64,000 nt of DNA from an uncultured Fretibacterium sp. GTDB taxonomy: Bacteria; Synergistota; Synergistia; Synergistales; Aminobacteriaceae. The position numbers were made by a program, and so were the translations under genes. Below are positions 10,596 through 21,124 of this stretch, piece after piece. The notes below the pieces were generated by a model. It worked only from the letters and a program-made list of their open reading frames with translations. It had not been told where the DNA came from and ran no database searches. The stretch covers positions 62,001 to 126,000 of the forward strand of contig CAMHMH010000004.1 in NCBI GenBank assembly GCA_946186205.1, read 5' to 3'. The stretch's first letter is position 1. Every line of letters starts with the position of its first letter.

Positions 10596-10815
10596 TCTGA
10601 GTCGGCGGTATGGTGTTGACGTGCAAGAATCGAATCGGCGAATCTGTTTTGACATACTCAGAACCGAGTCGGCAGTATGGTTTTGTTTTGACAATTTCAG
10701 AATTGAGTCAGCGGTATGGTTTTGACTCACTCAGAAGCGAATCGGCAATTTGATTTTGAGACATACGCGACCGAATCGGCGATATAATTCTGGCATTCTC
10801 AAAACCGAATGGAGG
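10596..10815 (+). repeat. Degenerate tandem repeat array A, unit about 34 nt (AACCGAATCGGCGGTATGGTTTTGACATACTCAG-like, about 6 units)
   Basis: Repeated GAATCGGCG/GAGTCGGCAG..TATGGTTTTGAC...CTCAGAA; the last full unit ends in GATATAATTC and the next partial unit in GGAGGA. Confidence 0.75.
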
Positions 10816-10823
10816 ACTCAAAG

Positions 10824-10958
10824 TTGAAACGAAAAATTTTCACCGCATTGTTCATTTTCGCGCTGGCACTTCTGACCCTCAACGCTTCAAGAAGCAATGA
10901 CGAGATAAAGCGCATGGGGTTATTAACTGTTACAAAAAATTTAGACAATGTTAGATAA
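10824..10958 (+). pseudogene. 44-codon ORF with signal-peptide-like N-terminus; possible truncated exported protein
   Basis: TTG after GGAGG: LKRKIFTALFIFALALLTLNASRSNDEIKRMGLLTVTKNLDNVR*. Lys-rich start, hydrophobic core, then an early stop. Confidence 0.4.
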
Positions 10959-11354
10959 AGCTATTCTCAAATATAGATTTCCTGATATAATTATTTATAT
11001 TTGGTGAGCTGTTGAAACTGAATATTTGCGGCTGGACGAAGAAAATATAAGTGCGAAAACCAAGCGTAACAGGTTTTGTCCGTAAGATGTTCAACCATAA
11101 TCAATGAGCAAAAAAAATTATGTACCCATCGCTACTGGGGAATTAAAGCCTGTGGAGAGCTACACCAAACGAAATTAGCCAGCAATATCGGCGAAATCGG
11201 GTTCTATGAAGCAGGAAGGCATATCGCGAGAGTGCCACAGTATAAATTTGTATAAGATTGTACATATTTATCGTAGCGGCTATATTGTCGCTTAGTGTCG
11301 AATGGAAGTAACAATCTCTCATTAATGAACGAATAATCACCGGCAAATCTTTAA

Positions 11355-11400
11355 CCCTTCATGCTATTATCTGCAAACTTGAAAATTCCTGCATGAAGGG
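11355..11400 (+). promoter_or_regulatory. Perfect 10-bp inverted repeat CCCTTCATGC-N26-GCATGAAGGG upstream of trpD
   Basis: Arms 11355-11364 and 11391-11400; the second arm contains the likely SD (GAAGGG) and is followed by AAATTTTTTT and the ATG at 11411; TATTAT lies between the arms. Confidence 0.6.
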
Positions 11401-11410
11401 AAATTTTTTT

Positions 11411-12427
11411 ATGATTAAGGAAGCAATAATAAAGCTCGTCAGCAAAGGAGACCTCACTTATCACGAAGCATACACCGTAATGAACGAGATAATGAACGGC
11501 GCAACAACTCCCACGCAAAACGCCGCGTTCCTCTCTGCACTGTCAACCAAAAGCGCGAGGGCTGAAACAACAGATGAGATTGCCGGGTGCGCTGCTGCCA
11601 TGAGGGAACATGCAACGAGAGTCATAACACCTTTTGACGTTCTCGAAATCGTCGGGACAGGCGGGGACAATTCGCACAGCTTCAACATCTCTACAGCGTC
11701 AGCAATCACAGCGGCGGCAGGAGGAGTCAAAGTCGCAAAACATGGCAACAGGGCGGCTTCTTCACAGTGCGGTACAGCAGACTGCCTTGAAGCGTTAGGG
11801 GTGAACATTGAGCAGTCGCCTGAAAAATGTATTGAGCTTCTGAAAACGGCGGGGATTTGCTTCTTCTTCGCGCAGAAATATCACACGTCAATGAAGTACG
11901 TCGGAGCAATCCGCAAAGAGCTGGGCTTCCGTACAGTCTTCAACATCTTAGGCCCTCTCACTAATCCCGCGTCGCCGTCAATGCAGATACTTGGAGTCTA
12001 CGATGAGTATTTAGTGAACCCGCTGGCGCAAGTTCTTGTGAGTCTCGGCGTGAAAAGGGGAATGGTTGTTTACGGCCATGAGAAATTAGACGAAATATCA
12101 ATCAGCGCACCTACAACAATTTGCGAGATCAATAACGGCTGGTACAAATCCTACGTCATAAAGCCTGAAGATTTCGGACTCAAAACGTCATCACGTGAAG
12201 AGATTCGCGGGGGGACTCCTTCCGAGAACGCCGAAATTTTGCGGGGGATTCTCAGCGGGAACAAAGGCGCGAAAAGGGACGCTGTACTAATGAACGCGGG
12301 CGCGGCTCTCTATGTTGCGGGGAAATCTGAGACTCTCAAGGACGGAATAACGTTAGCGGGAAAAATCATCGACTCAGGGAAGGCACTCGATACCCTGAAA
12401 ATGTTCGTTGAAGTCAGCAACAAGTAG
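11411..12427 (+). CDS. trpD: Anthranilate phosphoribosyltransferase
   Basis: [52 protein letters not shown]. Start placed at ATG 11411 (MIKEAIIKL) rather than 11393. Confidence 0.95.
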   Translation: MIKEAIIKLVSKGDLTYHEAYTVMNEIMNGATTPTQNAAFLSALSTKSARAETTDEIAGCAAAMREHATRVITPFDVLEIVGTGGDNSHSFNISTASAITAAAGGVKVAKHGNRAASSQCGTADCLEALGVNIEQSPEKCIELLKTAGICFFFAQKYHTSMKYVGAIRKELGFRTVFNILGPLTNPASPSMQILGVYDEYLVNPLAQVLVSLGVKRGMVVYGHEKLDEISISAPTTICEINNGWYKSYVIKPEDFGLKTSSREEIRGGTPSENAEILRGILSGNKGAKRDAVLMNAGAALYVAGKSETLKDGITLAGKIIDSGKALDTLKMFVEVSNK

Positions 12428-13210
12428 ATGATTATTCTTGATGAGATTGCTGAACATTCGCGTGAAAGAGTCAGAGTCGCAAAGGAAAATTTACCGCTTG
12501 ATGTGATTCGTGAGTCTGCATTGTCGAGTCCTGCTGGTGATTTTGCGTTTGAGTCCGCGCTGAGTCGTGAAGGCTTGTCGTTCATATGCGAGTGCAAGAA
12601 GGCTTCACCGTCAAAAGGAATAATTGCTGACGATTTCCCGTACGTCGATATAGCGCGCGAATACGAGTCCGCCGGAGCTGACGCAATATCCGTACTGACT
12701 GAGCCGAAATATTTTCTCGGCAAGAATGAATATCTGCGTGAGATCTCAGAGGCCGTGAAGATTCCTGTCCTGCGAAAAGATTTTGTTGTCGATGAGTACA
12801 TGATATACGAGGCAAAAATTTTAGGGGCTTCCGCTGTCTTGCTGATATGCGCGATTCTTGAAGGCTCAAAGCTCAGGGAGTACATAAACATTTGCGACAC
12901 TCTTGGGATTTCCGTGCTTGTTGAAGCTCATGATGAGTCAGAAATTCATACGGCAATAGACTCAGGCGCAAGAATTATCGGTGTGAACAACAGAAACCTC
13001 AAAGATTTTACGGTCGACACGTCAAACAGCAAACGACTCCGCAAAATCATTCCCCCTGATGTAATTTTCGTGTCAGAGAGCGGCATAAAGACTCCTGAAG
13101 ACGTTAAAGCGGCTCAAGATTTCGGGGCGAATGCGATTCTTGTCGGTGAGACTCTCATGAAAGCCAGCGATAAATCGGCCATGCTTGCGAGCCTGAAATC
13201 ATTATTGTGA
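12428..13210 (+). CDS. trpC: Indole-3-glycerol phosphate synthase
   Basis: FICECKKASPSKGIIADDF, SVLTEPKYFLG, PVLRKDFVVDEYMIYEAKILGASAVLLI, GVNNRNLKDF. Confidence 0.95.
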   Translation: MIILDEIAEHSRERVRVAKENLPLDVIRESALSSPAGDFAFESALSREGLSFICECKKASPSKGIIADDFPYVDIAREYESAGADAISVLTEPKYFLGKNEYLREISEAVKIPVLRKDFVVDEYMIYEAKILGASAVLLICAILEGSKLREYINICDTLGISVLVEAHDESEIHTAIDSGARIIGVNNRNLKDFTVDTSNSKRLRKIIPPDVIFVSESGIKTPEDVKAAQDFGANAILVGETLMKASDKSAMLASLKSLL

Positions 13211-13812
13211 TGGTAAAGGTGAAATTCTGCGGACTGACTCGGCCATGCGACATTGACGCGGTGAATGAGTTAATGCCGGATTATGTCGGGTTCGTTTTCT
13301 GGCCAAAAAGCAAACGTTGCATCACACCCGAAAACGCATTGAGTCTCCGCAAGTCTCTGAGCGGTGAAATTATCACAGTGGGAGTTTTTGTTGACGAGAG
13401 TCCGAGAGTCATTGCTGACATGGCCGGGGGAATTATCGACATGATTCAGCTTCACGGCCATGAAGACAGCGAATATATATCACATCTCCGAACGATAACA
13501 CATGCGAAAATCATTCAGGCATTCAGGATTAAGAGTGCTGATGACGTAATGAGGGCGGAAAAATCGATGGCTGATTTCGTTCTGCTTGACGCTGGAATGG
13601 GAACGGGAAAATTATTCGACTGGTCATTAATACGCGGGATAAATCGTCCTTACTTCCTCGCGGGCGGCCTTGACGCTCATAACGTGAAAGAGGCCGTAAA
13701 GACTCTGAGTCCCTACGCTGTAGATGTAAGCTCAGGGATTGAGACTGACGGACATAAAGACAGGGTGAAAATGTCAGCTTTCATTTCAACACTAAGGAGG
13801 GAAAAATCATAA
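13207..13812 (+). CDS. trpF: Phosphoribosylanthranilate isomerase
   Basis: [45 protein letters not shown]; overlaps trpC. Confidence 0.93.
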   Translation: MMVKVKFCGLTRPCDIDAVNELMPDYVGFVFWPKSKRCITPENALSLRKSLSGEIITVGVFVDESPRVIADMAGGIIDMIQLHGHEDSEYISHLRTITHAKIIQAFRIKSADDVMRAEKSMADFVLLDAGMGTGKLFDWSLIRGINRPYFLAGGLDAHNVKEAVKTLSPYAVDVSSGIETDGHKDRVKMSAFISTLRREKS

Positions 13813-14993
13813 TGTCGGGCAGGTTTGGTATTTACGGCGGGCAGTATATCCCGGAAACATTAATGAACACGGTAATCGAACTTGAGAAGGCATATAACCA
13901 TTTCAAGAATGACCCAGATTTTAACGCAGAATTGTCATCACTCCTCAATGAATACGCCGGGAGACCGTCAAGACTCTATTACGCAAAGAGAATGACAGAA
14001 GCTCTTAACGGCGCAAAAATTTACCTCAAGCGTGAAGACCTCAATCACACGGGAGCGCACAAAATCAATAACGTATTAGGCCAGGCACTATTAGCCAAAC
14101 GGATGGGAAAAACTAGACTCATTGCCGAAACAGGAGCAGGCCAGCACGGAGTCGCAACTGCAACAGCCGCCGCGTTAATGGGTATGTCGTGCGTTGTCTT
14201 CATGGGCGAGGAAGATATGAAGCGTCAGGCTCTCAACGTTTACCGAATGCGATTGCTTGGCGCGGAAGTCGTATCAGTCTCAACAGGAACAGGAACTCTA
14301 AAAGACGCAGTGTCGAAAGCGTTTGCGGAATGGACATCACGAATCATCGATACACATTACTGCTTAGGCTCGGTGATGGGGCCTCATCCTTTCCCGACGA
14401 TAGTACGAGATTTTCAGGCTGTAATTTCCCGTGAGATTAGGGCGCAGGTTCTCGAACGTGAAGGGAGACTCCCTGATGCTGTAATTGCGTGCGTCGGCGG
14501 AGGGTCTAACGCTATCGGAAGTTTCTGGCACTTCATCAATGACTCATGCGTAAGACTCATAGGGTGCGAGGCTGCCGGGCGTGGTGTTAATACATTTGAG
14601 ACAGCAGCGACAATTTCGACGGGGAGAGTCGGAATCTTTCACGGAATGAAGTCATATTTCTGTCAGGACAAATTCGGACAGATTGCGCCGGTGTATTCGA
14701 TTTCAGCGGGGCTTGATTACCCGGGAATAGGGCCGGAGCATTCGTACCTTCATGACACGGGGCGGGCTGAGTATGTCCCTGTTACGGATGAGGAAGCCGT
14801 GAACGCTTTCGAGTTTCTCTCACGGACTGAAGGAATTATCCCGGCAATCGAGTCAGCACACGCAGTATCACACGCAATGACACTCGCGCCCAAAATGACC
14901 CGCGACAAGATTATTGTAGTAACGATTTCGGGACGAGGGGATAAGGACTGCGCTTCAGTTGCAAGATACAGGGGGGAAAATATTGATGAGTAA
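13812..14993 (+). CDS. trpB: Tryptophan synthase beta subunit
   Basis: [53 protein letters not shown]. Confidence 0.97.
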   Translation: MSGRFGIYGGQYIPETLMNTVIELEKAYNHFKNDPDFNAELSSLLNEYAGRPSRLYYAKRMTEALNGAKIYLKREDLNHTGAHKINNVLGQALLAKRMGKTRLIAETGAGQHGVATATAAALMGMSCVVFMGEEDMKRQALNVYRMRLLGAEVVSVSTGTGTLKDAVSKAFAEWTSRIIDTHYCLGSVMGPHPFPTIVRDFQAVISREIRAQVLEREGRLPDAVIACVGGGSNAIGSFWHFINDSCVRLIGCEAAGRGVNTFETAATISTGRVGIFHGMKSYFCQDKFGQIAPVYSISAGLDYPGIGPEHSYLHDTGRAEYVPVTDEEAVNAFEFLSRTEGIIPAIESAHAVSHAMTLAPKMTRDKIIVVTISGRGDKDCASVARYRGENIDE

Positions 14994-15756
14994 GATACGC
15001 GCGGCATTCGCAAAAGGGAAGGCGTTCATACCGTTCATAACATGCGGAGACCCTGACATTGATACGACAAAGAGAGTCATACATGAGGCAGTGAGGAACG
15101 GAGCGGACATTATAGAGCTTGGCATACCGTTTTCAGACCCTACTGCTGAAGGAGTCGTGATACAGTCAGCAAACTACCGGGCGTTAAGGAACGGAGTAAC
15201 AACGGACAAAATTTTTGACATGGTACGAGAATTGCGCGTTGATATTGATATTCCTTTTGTGTTCATGACGTATGCAAACGTGGTGTTCTCTTACGGCGCG
15301 GAAAAATTCATGTCAGCGTGCAAAGAAATTTCTGCTGACGGAATAATATTGCCTGATGTGCCGTTTGAGGAGAAGGGAGAATTTTTACCCGTCTGCAAAA
15401 GTTACGGCGTTGATTTAATCTCAATGGTAGCTCCTACGTCAGAAGAGAGAGTCGCAATGATTGCGCGTGAGGCTGAAGGATTTCTGTACGTTGTTTCGAG
15501 CTTGGGCGTTACGGGAGTGCGTGAGAGGATAACGACAGATCTTGCGGGAATAATTGAGTCAGTGAGGAAAAATTCTGATGTTCCTTGCGCAATAGGCTTT
15601 GGGATTTCGACACCTGAACAGGCGCGTGAGATGTCAAGGATTGCTGACGGTGTAATAGTCGGCTCTGCTGTGATGAAGATTATTGCGAGGTATGGAACTG
15701 ACTCGGCGGGTTATGTTGGTGAATATGTGAAAACGATGAAGGATGCTTTGAGATAA
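14986..15756 (+). CDS. trpA: Tryptophan synthase alpha subunit
   Basis: [54 protein letters not shown]. Start taken at ATG 14986 (MSKIRAAF). Confidence 0.95.
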   Translation: MSKIRAAFAKGKAFIPFITCGDPDIDTTKRVIHEAVRNGADIIELGIPFSDPTAEGVVIQSANYRALRNGVTTDKIFDMVRELRVDIDIPFVFMTYANVVFSYGAEKFMSACKEISADGIILPDVPFEEKGEFLPVCKSYGVDLISMVAPTSEERVAMIAREAEGFLYVVSSLGVTGVRERITTDLAGIIESVRKNSDVPCAIGFGISTPEQAREMSRIADGVIVGSAVMKIIARYGTDSAGYVGEYVKTMKDALR

Positions 15757-15761
15757 GGAGA

Positions 15762-15834
15762 TGGGCAATACTGGATTTGAACCAGTGACCTCTTCCGTGT
15801 GAAGGAAGCGCGCTAACCCCTGTGCCAATTGCCC
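15762..15834 (-). tRNA. tRNA-Val (anticodon CAC)
   Basis: GGGCAAT-TG-GCACAGGGGTTAGCGC-G-CTTCC-TTCACAC-GGAAG-AGGTC-ACTGG-TTCAAAT-CCAGT-ATTGCCC-A; acceptor, anticodon and T stems pair; one D-stem mismatch; no encoded CCA. Confidence 0.92.
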
Positions 15835-15947
15835 AATTGATTAACGCAGGAAATTTTACAGCAATCAAAAATAAAGTCAACAGGCTATGAAAAATTAGAA
15901 TTTTCTGCTAACCTAACGTGAAATCCAACAAGGGAGGAAAATTCATC

Positions 15948-16697
15948 ATGTACGAAATCGTGTTAATACGTCACGGCGAGTCAGCGTGGAACAAAGAGAA
16001 CAGATTCACCGGCTGGACTGACGTACCGTTATCAGACAAAGGAGTCGAGGAGGCACGCTCAGCAGGAAGGCTCTTAAAGTCAGAGGGCTTTGCGTTCGAT
16101 TATGCGTTCACGTCCGTTCTTAAGAGGGCAATCAAAACATTGTGGCTCGTCCTTGAGGAGATGGACAGAATGTGGATACCCGTGCAGCACTCATGGAAGC
16201 TCAACGAGAGGCACTACGGAGCGTTGCAGGGACTCAACAAGGCCGACACCGCCGCGAAATATGGAGACGCTCAGGTCAAAATCTGGCGAAGAAGCTACGA
16301 CATTCAGCCGCCTGTGCTCACGAAAGATGATGAGCGTTACCCCGGCCATGATCCGAGATACGCAGGACTCACTGAAGCAGAGCTGCCCCTCACAGAATGC
16401 CTTGCTGACACAGTAGCGCGTGTTGTTCCTTACTGGCAGGAGTCAATCGTTCCCGCCGTAAAATCAGGGAAGAAGATCATCATTGCTGCTCACGGAAATT
16501 CATTGCGCGCCCTCGTTAAGTACCTCGACAACATTTCGGAGAAGGATATTCTTGAGCTTAACATACCGACAGGAGTCCCGCTGGTCTATGAGCTTGACGA
16601 AAATATGAAGCCTGTCTCACACCGTTACTTAGGGGACGCGGAAGCAATCGCAAAAGCTCAGGCAGCAGTAGCATCACAGGGAAGCGCGAAAAAGTAA
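15948..16697 (+). CDS. gpmA: 2,3-bisphosphoglycerate-dependent phosphoglycerate mutase
   Basis: [64 protein letters not shown] before ATG 15948. Confidence 0.96.
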   Translation: MYEIVLIRHGESAWNKENRFTGWTDVPLSDKGVEEARSAGRLLKSEGFAFDYAFTSVLKRAIKTLWLVLEEMDRMWIPVQHSWKLNERHYGALQGLNKADTAAKYGDAQVKIWRRSYDIQPPVLTKDDERYPGHDPRYAGLTEAELPLTECLADTVARVVPYWQESIVPAVKSGKKIIIAAHGNSLRALVKYLDNISEKDILELNIPTGVPLVYELDENMKPVSHRYLGDAEAIAKAQAAVASQGSAKK

Positions 16698-16709
16698 GGA
16701 GGACTCATC

Positions 16710-17918
16710 ATGCACCTTTCAGACAGAATACAGGCGTTGAAGATCTCACCTATAAGAAGATTGATACCGTATGCGGATGAGGCAAAAGCAAAAGGCAAGA
16801 AAGTATATCACCTCAATATAGGACAGCCCGACATAAAGACACCCGATGAATATTTCGAGGCGATAAGGAACTTTCACCCGCATACAGTAGCGTATCAGCC
16901 CTCGCAGGGCATAAAGGAATTGCGCGAGGCCATATCGGGCTACTATAAGGCAATGGGAGTACCGTATGAGCCTGATGAAGTTTACGTAACGTGCGGAGGA
17001 AGCGAGGCTCTTCAGTTCGCGGTGATGATACTGTGTGATCCCGGCGATGAGATTCTTGTTCCTGAACCTTTCTACGCTAATTACAACACGTTCGCAAAGC
17101 TCGCGCTCGCAAAACTGACTCCGATTCCCACGACAGCAGAGACAGGATTTCACCTTCCGCCCGAAAACGTCATAGAGAGTCTCATCAACTCAAAGACGCG
17201 GGCATTCTGGATCTCTCATCCCTGCAACCCCACAGGAGTCTCATACACTCCCGACGAAGTGAAAATGCTGTGCCGTCTCGCAAAGAAGCATGACATTTTC
17301 ATTATTGCCGATGAGGTTTACAGGGAATTTATTTACGAGGCCGGGGACTTTATGAGCTTCGGAGCTGTTGAAGACGCAAGAGACCGCGTTATTATGGTTG
17401 ACTCAGTGTCGAAAAGATTCAGCGCGTGCGGTGCTCGTATAGGTTGCATTGCGATAAAGAACAAGGCTTTTCTCGCTGAAGTAATGAAACTCTGTCAGGG
17501 AAGATTGAGCGTCTCACAGGTTGAACAGGTCGGCGCGGCTGCATTGTACCGTACACCAAAGAGTTACCTTCAGGAAGTCAACGCGGAGTACAAGATTCGG
17601 CGTGATGTTTTGTACAAGGGCTTGAAGGAGATTGACGGCGTTGTGTGCCATGAGCCTAAAGGAGCGTTCTACACGATGGTGAAACTGCCTGTCGATGACT
17701 CCGAGAAGTTTATCATCTGGCTGTTACAGAATTTCGACATCAACGGCGAGACAACAATGGCGGCACCCGGAAGCGGATTTTACGCCGAGCCCGGTTTAGG
17801 CATGGACGAGGTGAGAATGGCTTACGTACTCAAGAAAGAAGACTTAGAGAAAGCATTGAACATTCTCAAAAACGCGCTTGAAGTTTACCCGGGAAGAGCT
17901 GAAGCAATAAAGGCATAA
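16710..17918 (+). CDS. Pyridoxal phosphate-dependent aminotransferase (class I/II)
   Basis: YHLNIGQPDIKTP, VTCGGSEALQFA, HPCNPTGVSYT, DSVSKRFSACGARIGC. Confidence 0.92.
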   Translation: MHLSDRIQALKISPIRRLIPYADEAKAKGKKVYHLNIGQPDIKTPDEYFEAIRNFHPHTVAYQPSQGIKELREAISGYYKAMGVPYEPDEVYVTCGGSEALQFAVMILCDPGDEILVPEPFYANYNTFAKLALAKLTPIPTTAETGFHLPPENVIESLINSKTRAFWISHPCNPTGVSYTPDEVKMLCRLAKKHDIFIIADEVYREFIYEAGDFMSFGAVEDARDRVIMVDSVSKRFSACGARIGCIAIKNKAFLAEVMKLCQGRLSVSQVEQVGAAALYRTPKSYLQEVNAEYKIRRDVLYKGLKEIDGVVCHEPKGAFYTMVKLPVDDSEKFIIWLLQNFDINGETTMAAPGSGFYAEPGLGMDEVRMAYVLKKEDLEKALNILKNALEVYPGRAEAIKA

Positions 17919-17934
17919 CGAGAGATAAAAATTT

Positions 17935-17972
17935 CCCCGCCTGAGTCATGAAACTTAGACGGGGATTTTTTT
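17935..17972 (+). terminator. Rho-independent terminator downstream of the aminotransferase
   Basis: CCCCGCCT...AGACGGGGATTTTTTTG hairpin plus T tract. Confidence 0.75.
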
Positions 17973-17982
17973 GTGTCAGAAT

Positions 17983-18204
17983 TTATTCGGCTGTGTGAAA
18001 ATGTTTTATCCCTTTGTATTTCACACATGCTCCCTTTGTCCTGCAAAGCCTGCTCATGTCCTCAGAACCCGCAAAGCTGACATGCGCTATATATCCGTCA
18101 TGGCTCAGAACTTCACACGGAACAAGATTATTATTCGCGCATTCACGTCTGAGGGCTTCAATTCTACGAGGAGGATTAATGATTTTGCCTTTGCCGCTCG
18201 ACAC
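17983..18204 (-). CDS. Small Cys-containing hypothetical protein (73 aa)
   Basis: Open frame with GTG start, MSSGKGKIINPPRRIEALRRECANNNLVPCEVLSHDG...; not antisense to a better gene; no family recognised. Confidence 0.35.
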   Translation of the reverse strand: MSSGKGKIINPPRRIEALRRECANNNLVPCEVLSHDGYIAHVSFAGSEDMSRLCRTKGACVKYKGIKHFHTAE

Positions 18205-18245
18205 CGGAACGGGTACGCTTGCGCAATTCGACTTTTACTAACCCA

Positions 18246-18290
18246 ACAAAAAATGCCCAGTCCCACGCAAAGAGACCGGGCAAAAAATTT
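18246..18290 (-). terminator. Bidirectional hairpin downstream of the MFS transporter
   Basis: TGCCC-A-GTC...GAC-C-GGGCA stem flanked by A/T runs on both sides. Confidence 0.6.
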
Positions 18291-18303
18291 TATGCTTCAC
18301 ACG

Positions 18304-19563
18304 TTACAGCAGTCCCACAAGAAGACCAACGATAAAAGTTGCAGGCCCCATCGTCAGGAACAATTGCGGAATACTCGCGCCCAACGAAATCAACACGCTC
18401 GCACCTACAGCAGCAAGCACCATGAAAACAGAGTCGCTTATGTTCGAGCAGGCTATTACCCCTGAAACCTTGTCGCCCGCTTTCGTCTGCATTACAGCGT
18501 ATAATGGCACAATGTACAGCCCTCCGCAGAAAGCTATCACGAAAAGGCACGCAGTAATCATGAAGTTCTCCGGGCGGCTGAAGAAAGTCCATGCGTCAAT
18601 TATCGGAGTCCCTTCAGGCACAGGAGGACGGCTGCTCACATACCACAGTAACACGCTCGCGATTGCTATACCGTAAGCAGCAGCAGGAACATACTTTGAT
18701 GTTACTTTGCCTTTGAGGAGTGAGTCGCAGAACATAGAGCCGACTCCGATACCGCATGAGAATATAGCAAGGAATGACGTTGCGACGCTCTCATCAGCTC
18801 CGAGAATCGTACGGGCGTATGTCGGGAACTGCGCGAGAAACACTGAACCCACAAGCCAGAACCACGAGATTGCCAGCATTGAGCCGAAAACTTTCCTCAT
18901 CGGGTAAACGTCAGCAAACATTTCTTTCGTGCGCTTGACGATTCGGAATGAGACTTCACGCGAGGGGTCAATAGGTTTCGTCGGAGGAATGAACATTGAG
19001 AAGAGCCAGCCCAATGTCGCAATTGCTACCGCGAGTCCTCCTACCCAGTATATGCCGTTCTCCTTGAGAATCATTAACCCGCCCGCGATTGTTCCTGAGA
19101 GTATAGCAAGGTATGTGCCCATTTGTATTAGTCCGTTGCCCGCTATAAGCTCGTCTTCTGCGAGGTGCTGAGGAAGTATGCTGTATTTCGCCGGGCTGAA
19201 GAATGCAGACTGAGCACCCATCATGAACAGTACGAACATCAACAGCCAGACATTACCCAGCCAGAACCCTAACAGCGCGCCAGACATCACGACAATCTCC
19301 GCAAACTTTATCCATCTCATCAAGTCGGAGCGGTCGTACTTGTCAGCAAGATCTGAAGCAGTCGGAGCGAACACAAAGAACGGAAGTATGAATATCCCCG
19401 CCGCGGCGTTCACGAGTATACGCGGGTCAATCCCGGCAGCGTCACCGATTCGGTACGTTATGAGCATCATTAACGCGCTCTTGAAGAAATTGTCATTGAA
19501 CGCTCCAAGAAACTGCGTCCAGAACAACGGCATAAACCTTCTCACAAATAACAGCTTAATCAT
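18304..19563 (-). CDS. MFS transporter, LplT-like
   Basis: About 12 hydrophobic segments; RFMPLFWTQFLGAFNDNFFKSAL and AQSAFFSPAKYSILPQHL, typical of LplT-like MFS. Confidence 0.85.
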   Translation of the reverse strand: MIKLLFVRRFMPLFWTQFLGAFNDNFFKSALMMLITYRIGDAAGIDPRILVNAAAGIFILPFFVFAPTASDLADKYDRSDLMRWIKFAEIVVMSGALLGFWLGNVWLLMFVLFMMGAQSAFFSPAKYSILPQHLAEDELIAGNGLIQMGTYLAILSGTIAGGLMILKENGIYWVGGLAVAIATLGWLFSMFIPPTKPIDPSREVSFRIVKRTKEMFADVYPMRKVFGSMLAISWFWLVGSVFLAQFPTYARTILGADESVATSFLAIFSCGIGVGSMFCDSLLKGKVTSKYVPAAAYGIAIASVLLWYVSSRPPVPEGTPIIDAWTFFSRPENFMITACLFVIAFCGGLYIVPLYAVMQTKAGDKVSGVIACSNISDSVFMVLAAVGASVLISLGASIPQLFLTMGPATFIVGLLVGLL

Positions 19564-19593
19564 TGCTAATCACTTCACACTTTCCACTGCTCA

Positions 19594-21021
19594 CTATAAT
19601 TCCCGCTTCCATTTCGTTCCCTGCGGTGTGTCCTCAAGAACAATCCCGCGAGCCTTTAACGAGTCGCGAATCTCGTCTGACCTCGCAAAGTTTTTAGCCT
19701 TCCTTGCTTCTGCGCGTTCCTGTATGAGTCTCTCAATCTCTGCTGACTCTGCGTCGTGTTCTGTCTCTGCGTCATCACTGCCAATCACGCCGAGTATTGA
19801 GTCGTATTCATCAAGAGCATTCTTTGAGAGCGTGTAGAATTTTTCCGGGAGAGTCTCATTCTCTTTCAGGCTTGTATTGATTAAGTAAACGGCATCGAAC
19901 AATATACCCATAGCGGCGGCTGTGTTGAAGTCGTCATTCATTGCGTCAGAAAATTTTTTGCGCAGGTCTTCAAGCTGTGATTCGAATCCGGCCATGTCGA
20001 AACCTGACTCACCGACTCGATTCCTTGCCGCGAAGTCTAAATCACTCCGGCAATTTCTGAGACGTTCGACTCCTGCTGCTGACTGCTCAAGGGATTCGGG
20101 CGTGAAGTTTATCGGGCTTCTGTAGTGCGCGCTCAGCATGAAGAATCTTATCGCTAACGGCGGGTACTTCTTGAGTGCGTCGCGTGCTGTAACAAAATTT
20201 CCGAGGGACTTCGCCATCTTCTCACTGTCGATTAGGAGAAAGCCATTATGCAGCCAATAGTTTACGAAAGGTTTGCCGGAATCTGACGCTGCCTCGCTCT
20301 GTGCTGCTTCATTCTCGTGGTGAGGGAACATCAGATCTACTCCGCCTGAATGAATGTCTATGTTGTCGCCGAGATATTTTGATGACATAGCAGAGCATTC
20401 AATGTGCCAGCCTGGTCTGCCGTTGCCCCAGGGACTCGGCCATGAAGGCTCGCCGGGCTTCTCTGCTTTCCACAATGCAAAGTCGAGGGGATCTTTTTTC
20501 TTTTCGCCGGGTTCAATTCGCGCACCTGCTTCGAGGTCTTCAAGATTCTGTTTGCACAATGAGCCGTATTTAGGCCAGCTCTTTATGTCAAAGTAAACAT
20601 CACCGTTTGACTCGTAAGCATGTCCGTTTGAGATTATGCGCTGAATTGTCGCTATGATTTCGGGAATGTGATCCGTTGCTCTTGGTGCTACGTCAGGCCG
20701 TCTTATTCCGAGAGCGTCCGCGTCCTTATTGTACTCGGCAATGAATCTTTCAGCGAGTTCCGCGACTGTGATTCCTTCTTTGTGCGCGCGGTGAATCATT
20801 TTGTCGTCAATGTCCGTGAAATTCTGCACAAACGTTACTTTGTAGCCCTCATGTTCAAGCCATCTCCTTAACACATCGAACACAATGAACGGCCTTGCGT
20901 TTCCTATGTGAAAGAAGTCATATACAGTCGGGCCGCATGAATAAAAGCTCACATGCCCGGGCTTAATGGGAATAAATTCTTCCTTCTTCCGGGTCAGATC
21001 GTTGAATAGTTCGAGGCTCAA
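19594..21021 (-). CDS. cysS: Cysteinyl-tRNA synthetase
   Basis: FYSCGPTVYDFFHIGNARPF, FTDIDDKMI, GWHIECSAMSSKYLGDNIDIHSGGVDLMFPHHENE, KMAKSLGN. Confidence 0.97.
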   Translation of the reverse strand: MSLELFNDLTRKKEEFIPIKPGHVSFYSCGPTVYDFFHIGNARPFIVFDVLRRWLEHEGYKVTFVQNFTDIDDKMIHRAHKEGITVAELAERFIAEYNKDADALGIRRPDVAPRATDHIPEIIATIQRIISNGHAYESNGDVYFDIKSWPKYGSLCKQNLEDLEAGARIEPGEKKKDPLDFALWKAEKPGEPSWPSPWGNGRPGWHIECSAMSSKYLGDNIDIHSGGVDLMFPHHENEAAQSEAASDSGKPFVNYWLHNGFLLIDSEKMAKSLGNFVTARDALKKYPPLAIRFFMLSAHYRSPINFTPESLEQSAAGVERLRNCRSDLDFAARNRVGESGFDMAGFESQLEDLRKKFSDAMNDDFNTAAAMGILFDAVYLINTSLKENETLPEKFYTLSKNALDEYDSILGVIGSDDAETEHDAESAEIERLIQERAEARKAKNFARSDEIRDSLKARGIVLEDTPQGTKWKREL

Positions 21022-21074
21022 AAATTTTCAGTCCTTTCTTGGGATTTAATTTGCAGATATTTTACACTACTAAC

Positions 21075-21106
21075 AAAAAATCCCCCCGGCGTTAAACCAG
21101 AGGGAC
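21075..21106 (-). terminator. Rho-independent terminator between the Synergist-CTERM gene and cysS
   Basis: Minus strand TCCCTCTGGTTTAACGCCGGGGGGATTTTTTG. Confidence 0.7.
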
Positions 21107-21124
21107 AATAATAAATCCTTTGCG

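Noticed and set aside
12310-12900. 196-aa minus-strand ORF over trpD/trpC
   Set aside because: Antisense to well supported trp genes; low-complexity Ser/Ile shadow translation.
17971-18465. 164-aa plus-strand ORF downstream of the aminotransferase
   Set aside because: Runs through a terminator and antisense into the MFS gene; no plausible SD or family.
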